The notes under the pieces were generated by a model. The model ran no database searches, was not told where the DNA came from, and was given only the letters and a program-made list of their open reading frames with translations. This document shows positions 12,360-24,489 of a DNA stretch of 64,000 nt, in pieces; position 1 is the stretch's first letter, and each line of letters begins with the position of its first letter. Made by a program: the position numbers and the translations under genes. This stretch comes from Siphonodentalium dalli (Eukaryota > Mollusca > Scaphopoda > Gadilida > Siphonodentaliidae), in contig CP136065.1 of the NCBI GenBank assembly GCA_032622095.1, positions 213,506,151 through 213,570,150 on the forward strand, written 5' to 3'.

Positions 12360-12900
12360 GCTTTCCATAGATTTCAACGTAATTTGATACTTATGGGTAT
12401 TTGTGTCCAGGAAGTGTTTTGGACGGGTCAAATCGTGAGCCCGACCTGACCTTTAAAACTGTCAATGCAAGGTCAATTTGGGTAAAACGGACAAATTTCG
12501 GCGAAATTTGATACCTAGGGATACTTTTGTCCGGGGAGTGTTTTGAACGGGTCAAATCGTGACATCGGCGTGATTTTGACCTTCAATGTGGTCAATCAAA
12601 GGTCAAATCGGGTAAAACGGATGGATTTCGATGAAATTTGATACCTATGGGTACTTTTGTCGGGGGAGTGTTTTGGACGGGTCAAATCATGACTCCGACC
12701 TTACCTTGACCTTCAAAATTGTTAATTAAAGGTCAAGTGGGGTAAAACGGACGGATTTCGACGAAATTTGATACCTAGTGGTACTTATCTCCGGGTGGGG
12801 GTGTTTTGGACGGGTCAAATCATGACCCTGACCTGATCTTGACTTTCGAAATAGTCAATTGAAGGTCAAATCGCGCCTTTCGTCGGAAATCAGATGGGAA
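12360..12900 (+). repeat. Tandem array, ~128-bp unit, about 4 copies
   Basis: GAAATTTGATACCTA-type phrases recur at about 12381, 12505, 12635 and 12765. Each is followed by GGGAGTGTTTTGGACGGGTC and GGTCAA-rich text. A run of GGTCAAATCG and GACCTTGACCTT motifs is the obvious signature. Confidence 0.75.
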
Positions 12901-13059
12901 ACATCCCGGACGAAGTCGGGCCCATCAGCTTGTGTAATAAAGAAGACAGTTTGAAGAAAGTAATGTATAACACGAGAAACGGGAAAACTTGAAATATAGA
13001 AGTATGCAAATTTCCCAGATAAAATTTGAAAGCTAGTTTATAGAATAATTGTATTATAA

Positions 13060-13130
13060 TTTATATTTATGGCTAATAATATGATCTTGGTGGCGTTACC
13101 ATTTCTGACTATGGTTTTCTTGTATAAGCA
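13060..13130 (-). repeat. Dispersed repeat fragment
   Basis: This stretch (ATGATCTTGGTGGCGTTACC, then ATTTCTGACTATGGTTTTCT) is the reverse complement of sequence at about 20133-20200. The two are remnants of the same repeat family. Confidence 0.6.
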
Positions 13131-13297
13131 TTGACATGATTGCTTGTCCATGTATGCCCCTCTACATTTTCTGATGAATTCCGAGATGGTGGGTGATGTC
13201 TTATATTAAGTTATATACACAGAAACGTACGACAGGGCTTCAAAGTTGGTTTAATTTTCAACCGTTGAAAATTTCATGCCTCTCACTGACACATTAG
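13131..13297. other. No gene seen
   Basis: Short AT-rich sequence between a repeat fragment and a hAT-type element. It includes GTTGAAAATTTCATGCC, a phrase similar to the GTTGGAAATTTC repeats elsewhere in the window. Confidence 0.35.
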
Positions 13298-13681
13298 CAG
13301 GGGAGCCGGAAGAGGGGGGCAGAGGGGGCAGCTGACCCCCCCCCCCCCCCTGCCCTTGACCAAGGGGGGCGAGCGGGGGCAGGACTTGCCCTTTTTCTGA
13401 AGACAGAAAATGCTTTTTGTGTGTTTAATCTCGTGTTTTTATAGCAAAATGTGACTGTTTTGGTCCAAATACCACCAATTTCAAAAGGAATATTATTTTT
13501 TTGTCAATTTTATCACAAAACGGCCATAAAAACCGACAAATACCATTAAAATAGGGATTTTTGCCACAATGAATTTATGGTTATTTTCCCGAGTTTGCGG
13601 AGAAAATGCCCTTTTTTTGCGGAAAAGTGCCCTTTTTGTAGGCTCTGCCCCGCCTGCCCTTGGATGCTTCCGGCGCCCCTG
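13298..13681. mobile_element. hAT-like MITE with 8-bp target duplication
   Basis: The element starts CAGGGGAGCCGGAAG and ends CTTCCGGCGCCCCTG, an imperfect inverted repeat. It is flanked by the exact 8-bp direct repeat CACATTAG (13290-13297 and 13682-13689). CAGGG-type ends with 8-bp duplications are typical of the hAT superfamily. The inside has C- and G-runs and no transposase. Confidence 0.85.
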
Positions 13682-13689
13682 CACATTAG

Positions 13690-14602
13690 CTGGAATTTCA
13701 GAATCACAGTGCTAATCATAGAACATTGGTGATAGTTTGATTTTCCAACCAGTATCTAGCACAGGGGCCTGTAACGCGCTCCGCTGTCCGCTCCCCTTTT
13801 GCGCTGCCCATATACGCCGCTTCTATATACGCGCCTAGTGTAAAAAGTGCAGTTATGAGAATATTCCAATATTTAGTCAATTTCTTGGACCCGAAAATGT
13901 GAAATGGCGATCAGTTGGAAAAATGTCCAAGCATATGCGATGTTAGGTTCATGAATTTCGTAAATACGAATTTCGGCCTTTAGTGCATGGTTCAACTTTG
14001 TGCAGTTAGAAATTCTTAGCTATTATAGGCACCTCTCTTCCAACGAAAACCCGTGCCCTCTAACAACGCCTGACGTCTAACAAGTTATGTGCAACTTGCT
14101 ATAACTTACATACGCCCCAATAGCTTGGCGTTTTAACACACATTATGACCAAGATAAATAACAAGTGTAAACCGACATGGAGAAGATGTAGATGATATCA
14201 TCAGCACGCGGTCATTCCGAGCAGATGGCAGATAATGCGCGTGCCACGAGGCGCGTGCCTGCTAATAATGTAATCTCACCCCTGTCCGAATGCACCGAAC
14301 ACGCCAGATCTGCTTTATTTCTCCCCCACATCAAAGCGATTATGCGGATTTTGAATCGATTAAAAATAATAAATTTAACATGTGCTGAAAGTGAATGGAC
14401 AATAGTAGAGACCAGTGGGGTGCAAGGGGAGCTAATTATGTTAGCAACAGGTGCAGTGCTTCTTTTTGATTCACTTGTGTGCAACACGTGCTGCACTATC
14501 ATGCAGTTATTTATTGTCTTGTGTGACATGCGCGGTCCACACTTCAAACCGAGTCAAGACTGGACGATAACGCGTCTGATATATATGATGCTGCACGACA
14601 AG
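13690..14602. other. No supported gene
   Basis: An open frame of 144 codons (14192-14626, +) and one of 111 codons on the other strand overlap here. Neither contains a domain I recognise, and the forward one runs into the MITE at 14603, so both are probably chance frames. Confidence 0.4.
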
Positions 14603-14983
14603 TCTGACTTTAGTGCCTGTCATTAAATTTTGCTAAATGAGGTCCCAGAGCGTGAATTTAGTGACGCTATATCCCGCACAGCTGGCTAGCATCACCAAAA
14701 TCACCCTCTTGGGACCTCATTCTGCATGGTCTCATCTGCTATGGGAGACATAGACTCAGATTGAAGATACCAAATGGTGAATATTGGGAACCTCGATTAT
14801 GCAATGTGTCGTCTGCCAATTTGGGGATAATAAAGAAACTTTCCAGAGAAGTTGAGGCCTAAGCAAAATGAGGTTCCGCCAGAGAGTGAATTTAGTGATG
14901 CTATAGCTCGCTATGCGGGATAGCGTCACTAAATTCACCCTCTGATGACCTCATTCTGCAAATGACAGGCACACTAAACTCAG
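14603..14983 (+). mobile_element. Hairpin MITE, family A copy with two hairpins
   Basis: Two hairpins (14638-14725 and 14866-14965) built on GAATGAGGT and ACCTCATTCTGCA arms flank a centre holding ATGGGAGACATAGACTCAGA and GTCGTCTGCCAATTTGGGGA. Ends read TCTGACTTTAGTGCCTGTCA and GACAGGCACACTAAACTCAG. Confidence 0.7.
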
Positions 14984-15017
14984 GCCTGCGGGACGATGGA
15001 TTGCGTTCTCTCCGACA

Positions 15018-15091
15018 GCCATAATCGTCTATAGTTGTTAGGACTTCACGTTGTGGCCGCGATGACGCAGGTTCTAATCCTGCTCACGGCA
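15018..15091 (+). tRNA. tRNA-His(GTG)-like sequence, probably a pseudogene or SINE head
   Basis: The order of parts matches a histidine tRNA: an A-box-like TCTATAGTTGTTAGGAC, anticodon loop TTGTGGC (anticodon GTG), a perfect T-arm (GCAGG TTCTAAT CCTGC) and a closing CACGGCA. The acceptor stem (GCCATAA against TCACGGC) has two mismatches, the anticodon stem has one, and the D-loop has an extra base, so a working tRNA is doubtful. A T-run at 15101-15108 could act as a polymerase III terminator. No neighbouring tRNA genes are seen. Confidence 0.5.
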
Positions 15092-15574
15092 TGGGGACTT
15101 TTTTTTCAATTCTTTTTGTGTTTTTTTGTATAGTTGATTTAACACTGGTATAATTTGGGAAATAACACCGTTTTGTTTGCTAAATTACCATTTTATGGTG
15201 TTTCGCGAAACTGAACTGCCATGCATGTCATGGATAGGCGAATTGCTCAAAATGATTACAACGAAAAGTATCTCTAAGATGTTTACATTCTAATTGTTGT
15301 CAGATCTTCCATTTTCCAAATGGTTACAATTAATCTAACCACTGGAGCTCTGGGATAATATTTTATAAAAATGTATTTCTGGATTGACCGGGCGGACATG
15401 GAGTATTGGCACTCCTCCCGCACAAGGTCGTGACCAGATGGTCTTCGTTCAGCTGAATTCCAACTTCTCGAGTTTCCATCGGAACAACCAGCTGCTTGCC
15501 TCAGACTTCCATTTCGCAACCCCATCCACCTATAATTAACGATTGATGCCTCAATACTTCTATCAAGCAATCTT
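15092..15574. other. No gene seen
   Basis: T-rich sequence after the tRNA-like element. No exon or repeat boundary is recognisable. Confidence 0.35.
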
Positions 15575-15740
15575 GATATACATTAATATACATTAATGAC
15601 TTACATGAAACCTCACATCAACGGTCCGAATGTATGCCGATGACACATGTCTCACATCAGCTTTTTCACTTCAATCTTAACACCCTACAATCAGAAATGA
15701 ACGAGGACCTCAAAAGGGTCAGTCGCACCATGATTAAGGC
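15575..15740 (+). pseudogene. Reverse transcriptase fragment of a non-LTR retrotransposon
   Basis: Three short stretches look like reverse transcriptase in the right order but in alternating frames. YINDL lies at 15589-15603. VRMYADDTCLTSA, containing the catalytic YADD motif, lies at 15624-15662. LQSEMNEDLKRVS lies at about 15688-15726. YINDL and the last stretch share one frame while YADD is in another, so at least two frameshifts are present. It resembles the palm region of Jockey/I/CR1-type elements. Only about 55 residues remain and no endonuclease domain is visible. Confidence 0.65.
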
Positions 15741-15763
15741 AAAAAAAAAAAAAAAAAAAAAAA
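15741..15763 (+). repeat. Poly(A) tract of 23 bases
   Basis: An uninterrupted run of A directly follows the reverse transcriptase remnant. It may be a retroposition tail or an expanded A-rich stretch of the former coding region. Confidence 0.8.
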
Positions 15764-16374
15764 TCTGTGTTTCCGGTTTTCCGACATACCTGCCAAAATT
15801 GGACCGACCTGGATTTGTTATCCAAAATTGACATGAAAAACACATCTATATCGCCTTTTATCCATCACCTTTGTCGTCTGCTATATACAAGAACGGATAC
15901 TTCAGCTATCATAATCAAGTCACGTGCTCAGAACTACAACCAAAAATCTTGCAATCGATTTAATTGTTTCCTAAAGAAATTCCCCATTAATTTCTTATCC
16001 CATTTAAACAAATTTAATAGACGTTACCAACTTTTAAACTTTGGGACGATGGATAAAAACAATACCCATAAAGTTTGAAGAGATACCAGGTTTATTTTGC
16101 TCGTATGATTCAGCAAATGGGGGACCGGGCTTTTTTCTGGCCTAAGCACATGCGACTTGTGCTGCAGGGTTTCCTATGTTGTGCATGTGGGGACAACTAG
16201 GAATATAACATTAGTTCCTCACAAAACGTAGCAATATTTTAGATATAATTATCTCCTAATTTAAGGGATGTAATTAAATGGGCGTACCGCGTTCTGTTAC
16301 ACGTTCAGTCGACGAACACTTGGACTAAACCACAATGTACCGAAAAGGCTACAACATGCCTACAATGCCGTGGA
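15764..16374. other. No gene seen
   Basis: AT-rich sequence with a short open frame at 15767-16078 that lacks any known domain. Confidence 0.35.
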
Positions 16375-16378
16375 TTAA

Positions 16379-16503
16379 AGATGCATAAAATCCGAATTAA
16401 CGTTCCCAAATTACTATTTCTTTGGCTTCGGGGGTATTTGATTCGAGTCGAACCCACCCACCAATCGGCAGAGTGATCAGATTTCGATTTCTGAAATACC
16501 ATA
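16379..16503 (+). mobile_element. TTAA-flanked MITE family C, left fragment
   Basis: TTAA (16375-16378) is followed by AGATGCATAAAATCCGAATT, then TTGGCTTCGGGGGT and TTGATTCGAGTCGA, as in the complete copies at 50858-51308 and 58400-58872. The right half is absent. Confidence 0.6.
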
Positions 16504-17056
16504 TACGTTTGTATAGGGGGAATTATCCTGAACAGAACCCATTGTTTGTCATCGTCTCTAACAATGTCCTCGCGCGCGTACCTTGAAACATAGCTTGAAT
16601 GTCTGCCTCATTGTTGCAAACTGCGTGGTTTCACTATACCCGGGCAGATTGTAGCTTTTCTTAATGAGGACAAGCATGTGCTTTGGTAGATGCGTTACAA
16701 TACGAGACAATAGAACAGCAGCCTAATTTGACTCTCTTTCTAAAGGCATTTGAAAGCAAATCTCTTTGATCTACAAATTACCTGCAATATACGATAGATG
16801 AACGACGAACACGAACATCGTTCTATATACCCATGTATGGGAACCCGACACATACAATGCGTGTGCGTAAACTTGGACAGGTGTATATACATGTACATGC
16901 AAGTCAAGAATGGTTGTATCACGGGTACCAAGCAATAAACATAATAGAGCCGCATATCATGTTGCTTTGGTGTGAGCATCTGATGCAAGCGGGCCATGGC
17001 GCCTCAATACCACGATAACCGAAGGATATTGTGGTATCCTTATTCGCCCTCCAACC
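16504..17056. other. No gene; one small hairpin
   Basis: Only a short stem (ATACCAC at about 17008 with GTGGTAT at about 17030) is noticeable. Confidence 0.35.
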
Positions 17057-17256
17057 AACCAAAGACTGTGATCACCAACCAAATGCTGTAATCACCAACC
17101 AAATGCTGTAATCGCCAACCAAAGGCTGCAATCACCAACCAAATGCGGCAATCACCAACCAAATGCTGTAATCGCCAACCAAAGGCCGTAATCACCAACC
17201 AAATGCTGTAATCACCAACCAAATGCTGTAATAAGCAACCGAAGGCTCTAATCACC
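17057..17256 (+). repeat. Minisatellite, ten units of exactly 20 bp
   Basis: The unit AACCAAATGCTGTAATCACC repeats ten times with no indels, only substitutions (GACTGTG, GGCTGCA, ATAAGC and similar). It reads without stops on the minus strand, which follows from a 20-bp period and is not a sign of coding. There are no spacers between units. Confidence 0.95.
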
Positions 17257-19803
17257 AAAAACAGCGCGGCTCTCTATATATTACATACCTCAAACACAAA
17301 CAAAAGATTTTATTTTTTTTAGTTTCAACGGAAATGAGCCATGTCCGTATATCTAAGCCCCACATATACTGATATAGCCGATAACATGGTTCCAGTGCGG
17401 CCCTATACTTATATTCAACATAGTCTTGTGCAAATAAGTTCATATTGAACCTAAATGTTCAAATATAGGTTCATATTGGACTTATTTGGTTCTGAATTAA
17501 GCCAATAGTGAAACTGTATACCCGTTATTCCGTTGAATGGCGCGGGACACCTCTGGTGAAAGGCTTTTTACAGAACAGATTGCTCAAATATAGGGCCATA
17601 TTGTACATATTTAATTCGTTTAGAAATAGGTTCACGTTGAGCTCATGCATGACCAATGAGAACAGACTGACTTATTACATATATACCCCAAGAAGAGCAC
17701 TGTTTACTAAAGTGTTTAGGTTCAGATGAGCGGCTTATGAGCCTGTCCGTCTAAGCCTGAAAGATATACAATAAGAAAATGACCAGGCCATTTTAATTAT
17801 CTAAATACAAATATTAAAGGTAGACCAACATAACATATGGTATACCATTGTAGACAACAATTAATATTGTTTGCAAACAAATCAATTGGTGGCCGGCGTT
17901 TTGGAATTGTTAAAGACAGCGCTGTTCATAATATGCAATGATTATACTCCCATCTCATCACACAACTTATAGGCAGGCTGCAAAATGATGTCCTTTCATT
18001 ATAAACATTGTCGCATGACAATATGCACTGTCACCACCGTAATGTATGTACGCACATCTCAATCGATCTACATTCCTTTAAATTCTTCACATTTAATTGG
18101 CACCGATTTAATTATTTTATTCTGAATCGTTTTGAGATACGACCATCCGGCTAATAACACTGTGTATTGTGGGAAGGGTGTGTGCCTCGACGAGACAAGA
18201 TAGTCTGAACAATAAGAATGATGATGAATATGTCATGTCATGTTGCGAAACATTCGGTTGTATATATTATTTCAAAAGTTAACCGCTCGCAATGTTACTT
18301 GTTTAGTTCTCGGTTTTGCTACCGCGTTTATCTGTCGCACTCACAATCACATGTCCCCCATGCAGTCTAATGTATCATATGTCATTATAGTCAGGAATGC
18401 AGTTTCTACAATCTCTATTATATAAGAGTAGAATCGTCCGATTTTCACGAAACATAAATGGATCTTCGGGGGTGAACTCTTGATGGGAGCATCGATATTT
18501 TTTCGAAATTCGTTAAAATCGTGGCAGCCACCAACCGTCTATAATTAAATTCATTGGCACATCTTGCAGCCCACATTTATTGGACAACGATTGAAAGATT
18601 TATTTTTATGAAAAACATGGCTGACGGCAGCCGTCTTGGATTTTACTCTTTGCATAACTAGATAAATCGGCATATCACACGGCCAACACATTTCATCAGA
18701 TTGATCCCAATTGTTATAAGGATCTTATAGGGTTGACATCTGGTATTACTTAAACATTTCAATTATCCGCATGCCTCTTCGACCCATTGTCTATTACCCC
18801 CTCTCCACGTTAAGCTATAGTGCCATTGACACTTTCATTAATGATAAAATCAACAGCCCCATTCTGACTTGTCTATATTATGAATTGAGAATATTTCAGT
18901 TGGGAATACACACTAATGATGGCATCGTGGCAATAGCATATATATAGTTTGATATCATATAATGTGAATAGAACATAAATATGTATACATGTATGTATGC
19001 TATCATTATCAATACTTAGATCGTAGCCATAAGATATAGTTTGTATATTACCAATAAGACTTAGATCGTATAGCCATACATGGAAGGTCACAGCTAGAGT
19101 TGTCCTGTTATCGCGGACCCTCTTCTGAGATAAAAAGCACATGCGAAACATCCAGACAACAGGTGGACATTCTCAGGCTTATTTTAGTTCACAAGACATA
19201 TGCAAACATTTTTTAGATTCTGATAACATTTATGGCCTGGGAACGCTGACCATCGATGTGTGGTCAGTCTGCTGACCCGTGACACCCCATACCACCGATT
19301 GGCGGTCAGTCATCAAAGTATGTCAACATGAAACAAAAAGTCTCGAAGCCAATTTATTTTATTATTTTTCCCAGCATGCCTTTTATGAGAAACTCTTGGC
19401 TGATATCGGCTGCTGGGTCAGTCACATTTGATTACTTTCACAGACCGCACTTTATTGGGCATCTGGTCAGAATAAAACTCGGCTGGTGCATCCACAGGCA
19501 CCTGGGGGAAAAGACTAAAATACACACATAGGCTATACACTGCATGGAATATTCTATACTTCACACTCTTTAATCATTTGAATGGGGTTCGGTGCCACGT
19601 TCTCGCTATAATTACATGTTCCGTCCTCGGTGTGAATTTTTTCAACGCTGCCGACTTTCAACACCTTTCAAAAATAATTATATTAATTATCCACGTTATC
19701 AATTAGACCAGATATTCAATCATATCATTAAATTCGTCATCGATAGAAATGGCGCGTAGATGCCGTGTTGTTATGAGAAAAGTGGCGCACAAAAGTACAC
19801 CTC
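17257..19803. other. No gene; scattered repeat fragments
   Basis: Between about 17440 and 17730 several TTCATATTG and TTCAAATATAGG phrases and an ATGGCGCGGGNC block recur, also seen at 27840-27970. Between 18425 and 18720 there is text of a degraded dispersed repeat (AGAGTAGAATCGTCCGATTT). No exon, RNA gene or intact element is recognised. Confidence 0.4.
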
Positions 19804-21835
19804 TACGGGGGTCCGGGCTGCGAGTCTTCTTATTGGGGGCACAATTTTGTAATTCTGGTGAATCTGGCAAGTTTAGGGGTTAATATCGGTACTTTTGTTT
19901 GGTCGTGACCACCCTCCGTGCGTATGTGGGTTTCATTGACACCCGTGCACAGATATGGACACTAAAATCACCCCTATACGCAACAGGGGCGGTCCGGGCT
20001 GTTAGCTTCGTTATCGGTAAACATATTCTGCGATGGCGGCATTTTGGGGGTTAATTGCCAGGCTTTCGTGGGCGATTCGCGCTTGTTTCTTCGTGAATGT
20101 AGTCGTTGGTAGTTCCGAAACATATATACAATAAAACCATAGTCAGAAATGGTAACGCCACCAAGATCATATTATTAGCCATAAATATAAATTATAATAT
20201 AAAATATATTGGTTACATGAATGCACCGCCTCAAAATTCCGTTAAAACAACTAATCCTTCAAATTATTACAAAAAAACTACGGCTTATTACTGCAGGTTT
20301 CTCATTCACCACACCAGAAAGCTTCTAAATGCGGATCAAAAATCGGAGGTGTTGTGTTCCCGTCAAGAGTGCATGGCCCAGCCATTGTTCATACCTAAAC
20401 GTCGAAAGCAATTAACGCGGTCATAATGGTTACATACTGCAACTATAAGACATCCAGTGAATACACACCCCACGAAAACCCGAAATGTGTTGTCCTGCGA
20501 GATATCCCATCGATATAGCTCAATTTGACACGGCCAGATTAACCTTTCTACAATATCCTAAAACAACAAAGCTTCTCAAATCATCGGCATAGTCAATAGA
20601 ACTTTCACGAACTTGGACATTCCAACTACAGCTTTTACCGGACTCGGGGTCGCAGTACAATTTTAACGCGTCTCAAAATAACCGCATTCGGGGTAGCACT
20701 ACAGCTTTTAAAGCGACCCAATCTATTTATAAAACCTACATAGGACTATGAGATTTTATAATTTGGCCCACAGTATACACCGGTGGCGTTAATAGGGAGT
20801 TATTAGATGTACGAGGGCATTACGGGGGTCCGGGCTGCGAGTCTTCTTATTGTGGGGGGGGGGGGCACAATTTTGTAATTCTGGCTGAATCTGGCAAGTT
20901 TAGGGGTTAATATTGGTACTTCTGTCTGGCCATGACCACCCTCCGTGCGTATGTGGGTTTCATTGACTCCCGTGCACAGATATGGATACTAAAATCACCT
21001 CTAGACGCAACAGGGGCGGTACGGGCTGGTCCGGGCTGTTAGCTTCGTTAGCGGTAAACTTATTCGGCGACAGCGGCATTTTGGGGGTTAATTGTCCGCC
21101 CTTGTTTCTTCGTGAATATAGTCGATGGTAGGTCGATGGCATTACGGGGGTCCGGGCTGCTTTTTTTTTTATTCGGGGCCCAATTTTATAATTATGGCTG
21201 AATCAGACAAGTTTATGGGTTAATATCGGCACTTCTGTTTGACCATAACCAGTGCACCCTCCGTGCGTATGTGGGGTTTCATTGACACCCGTGCACAGAT
21301 ATGGACACTAAAATCACCCTTAGACGCAACAGGGGCGGTCAGGGCTGTCAGCTTCGTTATCGGTAAACATATTCGATTATTCGGCGATGGCGGCATTTTG
21401 GGCGTTTCTCCCTTGTTTATACCTGAATGTAGTCGACGGGTTGTGAGTTTTTTTTATTTTTATTGTGGGCACACATTTGTAATTCTGGCTGAATCTGGCA
21501 AGTGTAGGGGTTAATATCGGTACTTCTGTTTGGCCGTGACCACCCTCCGTGTGTATGTGGGTTTCGACGACACCCACACACAGATATATGGCCACTAAAA
21601 TCACCCCTAGACGCAACAGGGGCGGTCCGGGCTGTTAGCTTCATTCGCGGCGAACATATTCGCCTATATATGCCGAAATTTTGAGGGTTAATAGCGCCAC
21701 TTCTGTGTGTGTGATCACGGCCCCTGTCTGTGCGTGCGTGGGTTTCCATGACACCCCTGCACATATATTGCCACTAAAATCACCCCTATACTCCATAGGG
21801 GCGGTCCGGGCTGGTCCGGGCGGTGTTTAGTCACA
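19804..21835 (+). repeat. Tandem array, ~300-bp unit, interrupted
   Basis: Units start near 19804, 20821, 21143 and about 21430, with a partial unit after 21690. Shared phrases are ACGGGGGTCCGGGCTGCGAG, AATCTGGCAAGTTTAGGGGT, CCACCCTCCGTGCGTATGTG and GCAACAGGGGCGGTCCGGGC. The first and second units are separated by about 700 bp of unrelated sequence (20112-20815). The GC-rich array stands out from its AT-rich surroundings. Confidence 0.8.
20112..20815. repeat. Sequence inserted between array units
   Basis: This stretch interrupts the ~300-bp array. Its left part (about 20133-20200) is the inverse of 13060-13130, marking it as a dispersed repeat. Exact ends and a target duplication could not be fixed by eye. 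Confidence 0.45.
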
Positions 21836-23359
21836 CCGCGAAATTTCTATTCGAACACGGGGGGAAAAGTGTCATTATTTCCTTTTATCGGTGTCACTGT
21901 AAAAGTATTCTATTTTACATTGTTGCATCACGTAATAATGTTGACCACACGCATCATATAAGTGGTAGTATATATTTGAAGAAGAATTGAGCATTTATTT
22001 CTGTAAAAAATTACCATTCCACAACGGTAGTGATTTCGAAGTACAACTGCTCAAAATGCCCAGGGGCCTGTATGTGCATCGGGTAGCTGTGGCAGAGATA
22101 TAACCAACGAAATAGACTCGATGGAATGCTTTTATATTATGGAGACAAGCTACCCCCCCCCCCCCCCCCCCCCCGCTGATTAAAACATTCTAACCGGCAC
22201 CAAAATCCGGCATAGAAAAATATGAGAAACAGAACACTTTTTTTCAACCCTATATATTCGAACCTTGTCATCACGTGTCATATCGAGGTATAATGAATTT
22301 GCAAGAATGCCTTAGATAACAATATTTCACATCGATTCCACGAATTTGGCTAATCAGATATCGCGAATTAAGCCAATTACTTCAGATCTAAAGAATCAAA
22401 AGCGCTTCACCCAAGAAAATATGTTACAATTCAGTCACAAAAACATATCTTTCACAGGCATCCACAAAAAACCTATATCAAACACAGAATCGACATAACA
22501 TTATAATCGCGCGCGGCACGTGCCAGTTATCTGCATTCCCGAATCGCGGCCGATAGAAGCACAGTGCCTGAGACATCTCCGACAGCGATTGGTGGTGATC
22601 AATGAAGAGAAAGCCTCTATCGAGCAGACGATAATGTCTTACTTGTTTATTTTCAATGACGGAAAACACGGAATAGTACACGGAACATTTATGTGGTTTA
22701 TTTGATTATTAGCCCGATTCCTTGTTACAGTTTTTGGAGTGTATATTCATTATTTGTTCTCTCTTCTTTCTTGACTCTTGACATTTTCTATCAGGATTTC
22801 TCATTCACACGATGCAGACTAATTTAGTTATTAAGTTCTTGGATGTTTTGGAGGTCGTTGTCATTTCACACCTGCTAATTAGCAGACAGGTAAATATATT
22901 AGAACGTAAATTGGGTAACTACGTGCATGTTAGCTTGCACAAAATTTTCTATGCAACTATTATATTTTTATATACATGCATGTTATATTGAATTCGCGAT
23001 ATTGTATTTCGCGAAATTATTGAGGAATTGTTGAAAATATTACAGTGAAAATGTCAAGTTTACTTCAGAATAAGATTGCTATATATATATTAGCTCATGC
23101 GTTTTCTGTAAAGCACCAATGATATGCCACGCGATTCTGATTAATAATAAGACGTTTGCAGAGCGATTTGGTGATAAGACTCACATTTTTATATATAATG
23201 TATATTCATTTCACTATTAAGACATTACTGTATTTTCATGGTTCTGAATGTCAAAGGTATGGGGAAAAATCGAAACATATTTTCACAGCCATATAAGAGA
23301 TATACAGAATGGTTCAAATTAATTTATCTGAATGTAGTATTGGTCATAATAGTTGTCTT
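21836..23359. other. No gene; 22-base C run
   Basis: An uninterrupted run of 22 C lies at 22153-22174. The rest is AT-rich with no exon-like structure; two overlapping short frames near 22480-22705 have no recognisable domain. Confidence 0.4.
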
Positions 23360-23363
23360 TTAA

Positions 23364-23728
23364 AGACATATTATTGACTTGATCGGGTGCGTGGAATTGA
23401 TAAGTTAGTAATCAGTCGCTATGCCAACCTGTCGAATGTAGCATTGTACTATATATATATAGCATCGCCGAAAATTTCAAAGAAATCGACCATATCATAG
23501 AAAACATAGTCACAACTACGCCAAAGTAAAAAAAAATTACATCTCGATTCGGGACGCACGCAGCTATCGGCGATAATCTGACACAAATGATTTCGCCATC
23601 GAGAGTCATTGCATTTAATTAATATATAAGAATGACGGTGTGTATCGTCAATTTGGATTTATATTCGTAACAAATAACTACTTTGAGCAAGATTATTCTT
23701 AATTTCGATCAAGTCCATAATATGTCTT
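23364..23728 (+). mobile_element. Family B MITE copy 3, with terminal inverted repeats
   Basis: Starts AGACATATTATTGACTTGAT and ends ATCAAGTCCATAATATGTCT, an inverted repeat of about 21 bp not shared by the other copies, which end TTTCACATCACTT. Internal sequence (CATCTCGATTCGGGACGCA, TTTGAGCAAGATTATTCT) matches the family. TTAA is present on the left only. Confidence 0.65.
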
Positions 23729-23939
23729 GATTATAACATGAAAACCTCTCATATTAGCTCTTCGTTATTGGCACATATTCTAGTCATGCATGCCGCAAAA
23801 AAGTCTGCACCGAAATGCTATAATTTTTTATTCTATTTTGCTATTCTGTTTGCACACTCCTCCCTCAGATCGCATGAAAGCACCGCGTCTATCACTCCGA
23901 TATTTTCAAATTAAATTTTTGTGCGAAACATTTAGATAG

Positions 23940-24108
23940 GTATTCATTTAACCCTCCTAGTGGTAGAAGATATATATTCATTTAACGCTCCTGGTGGTAG
24001 ATAGATAGATATTCATTTAACCCTCCTGGTAGTAGATAGATAGATATTCATTTAACCCTCCTGGTAGTAGATAGATAGATATTCATTTAACCCTCCTGGT
24101 CGTAGTTT
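23940..24108 (+). repeat. Minisatellite, five units of ~35 bp
   Basis: ATTCATTTAACCCTCCTGGT followed by AGTAGATAGATAG recurs at about 23942, 23976, 24011, 24046 and 24081 (spacing 34-35 bp). Confidence 0.85.
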
Positions 24109-24489
24109 TAACTGCTGGGAGTAGTTAATTGATTTGCATCCATTAGTTTGTAGGATATTCAGATAATAAGTTCAACAAACGACCATTTATCTGCAAATTT
24201 GCCACCAATTAATAGAAATCCATTTGCAGTTGTATTATCTTTTCGGCTGCCGTCTACCTTTATTACTGGATCATCCCTCCAAATGAATAATATACCACCG
24301 AGGTATGCTTTTATGAGTGAATGGGGAACATACATTCAGTATAGACAGTGTTAAAGTTCAAGAAATATTCTTTAAGCTACACATTATTGGCAATCAATGG
24401 GATGTTTCTCTGTTCGATGTCTGCTTATCTGAATATAACAACAATTTAACCATTTCTTTTCTGAAAACTCATTGGTGAGTAGTTCCCTA

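Noticed and set aside
14192-14626. Open frame of 144 codons
   Set aside because: No domain, overlapped by a frame on the other strand, and it ends in a MITE.
17057-17256. Regular 20-bp repeats that might suggest a CRISPR array
   Set aside because: Units are directly adjacent with no unique spacers, and the window is clearly eukaryotic with spliced genes.
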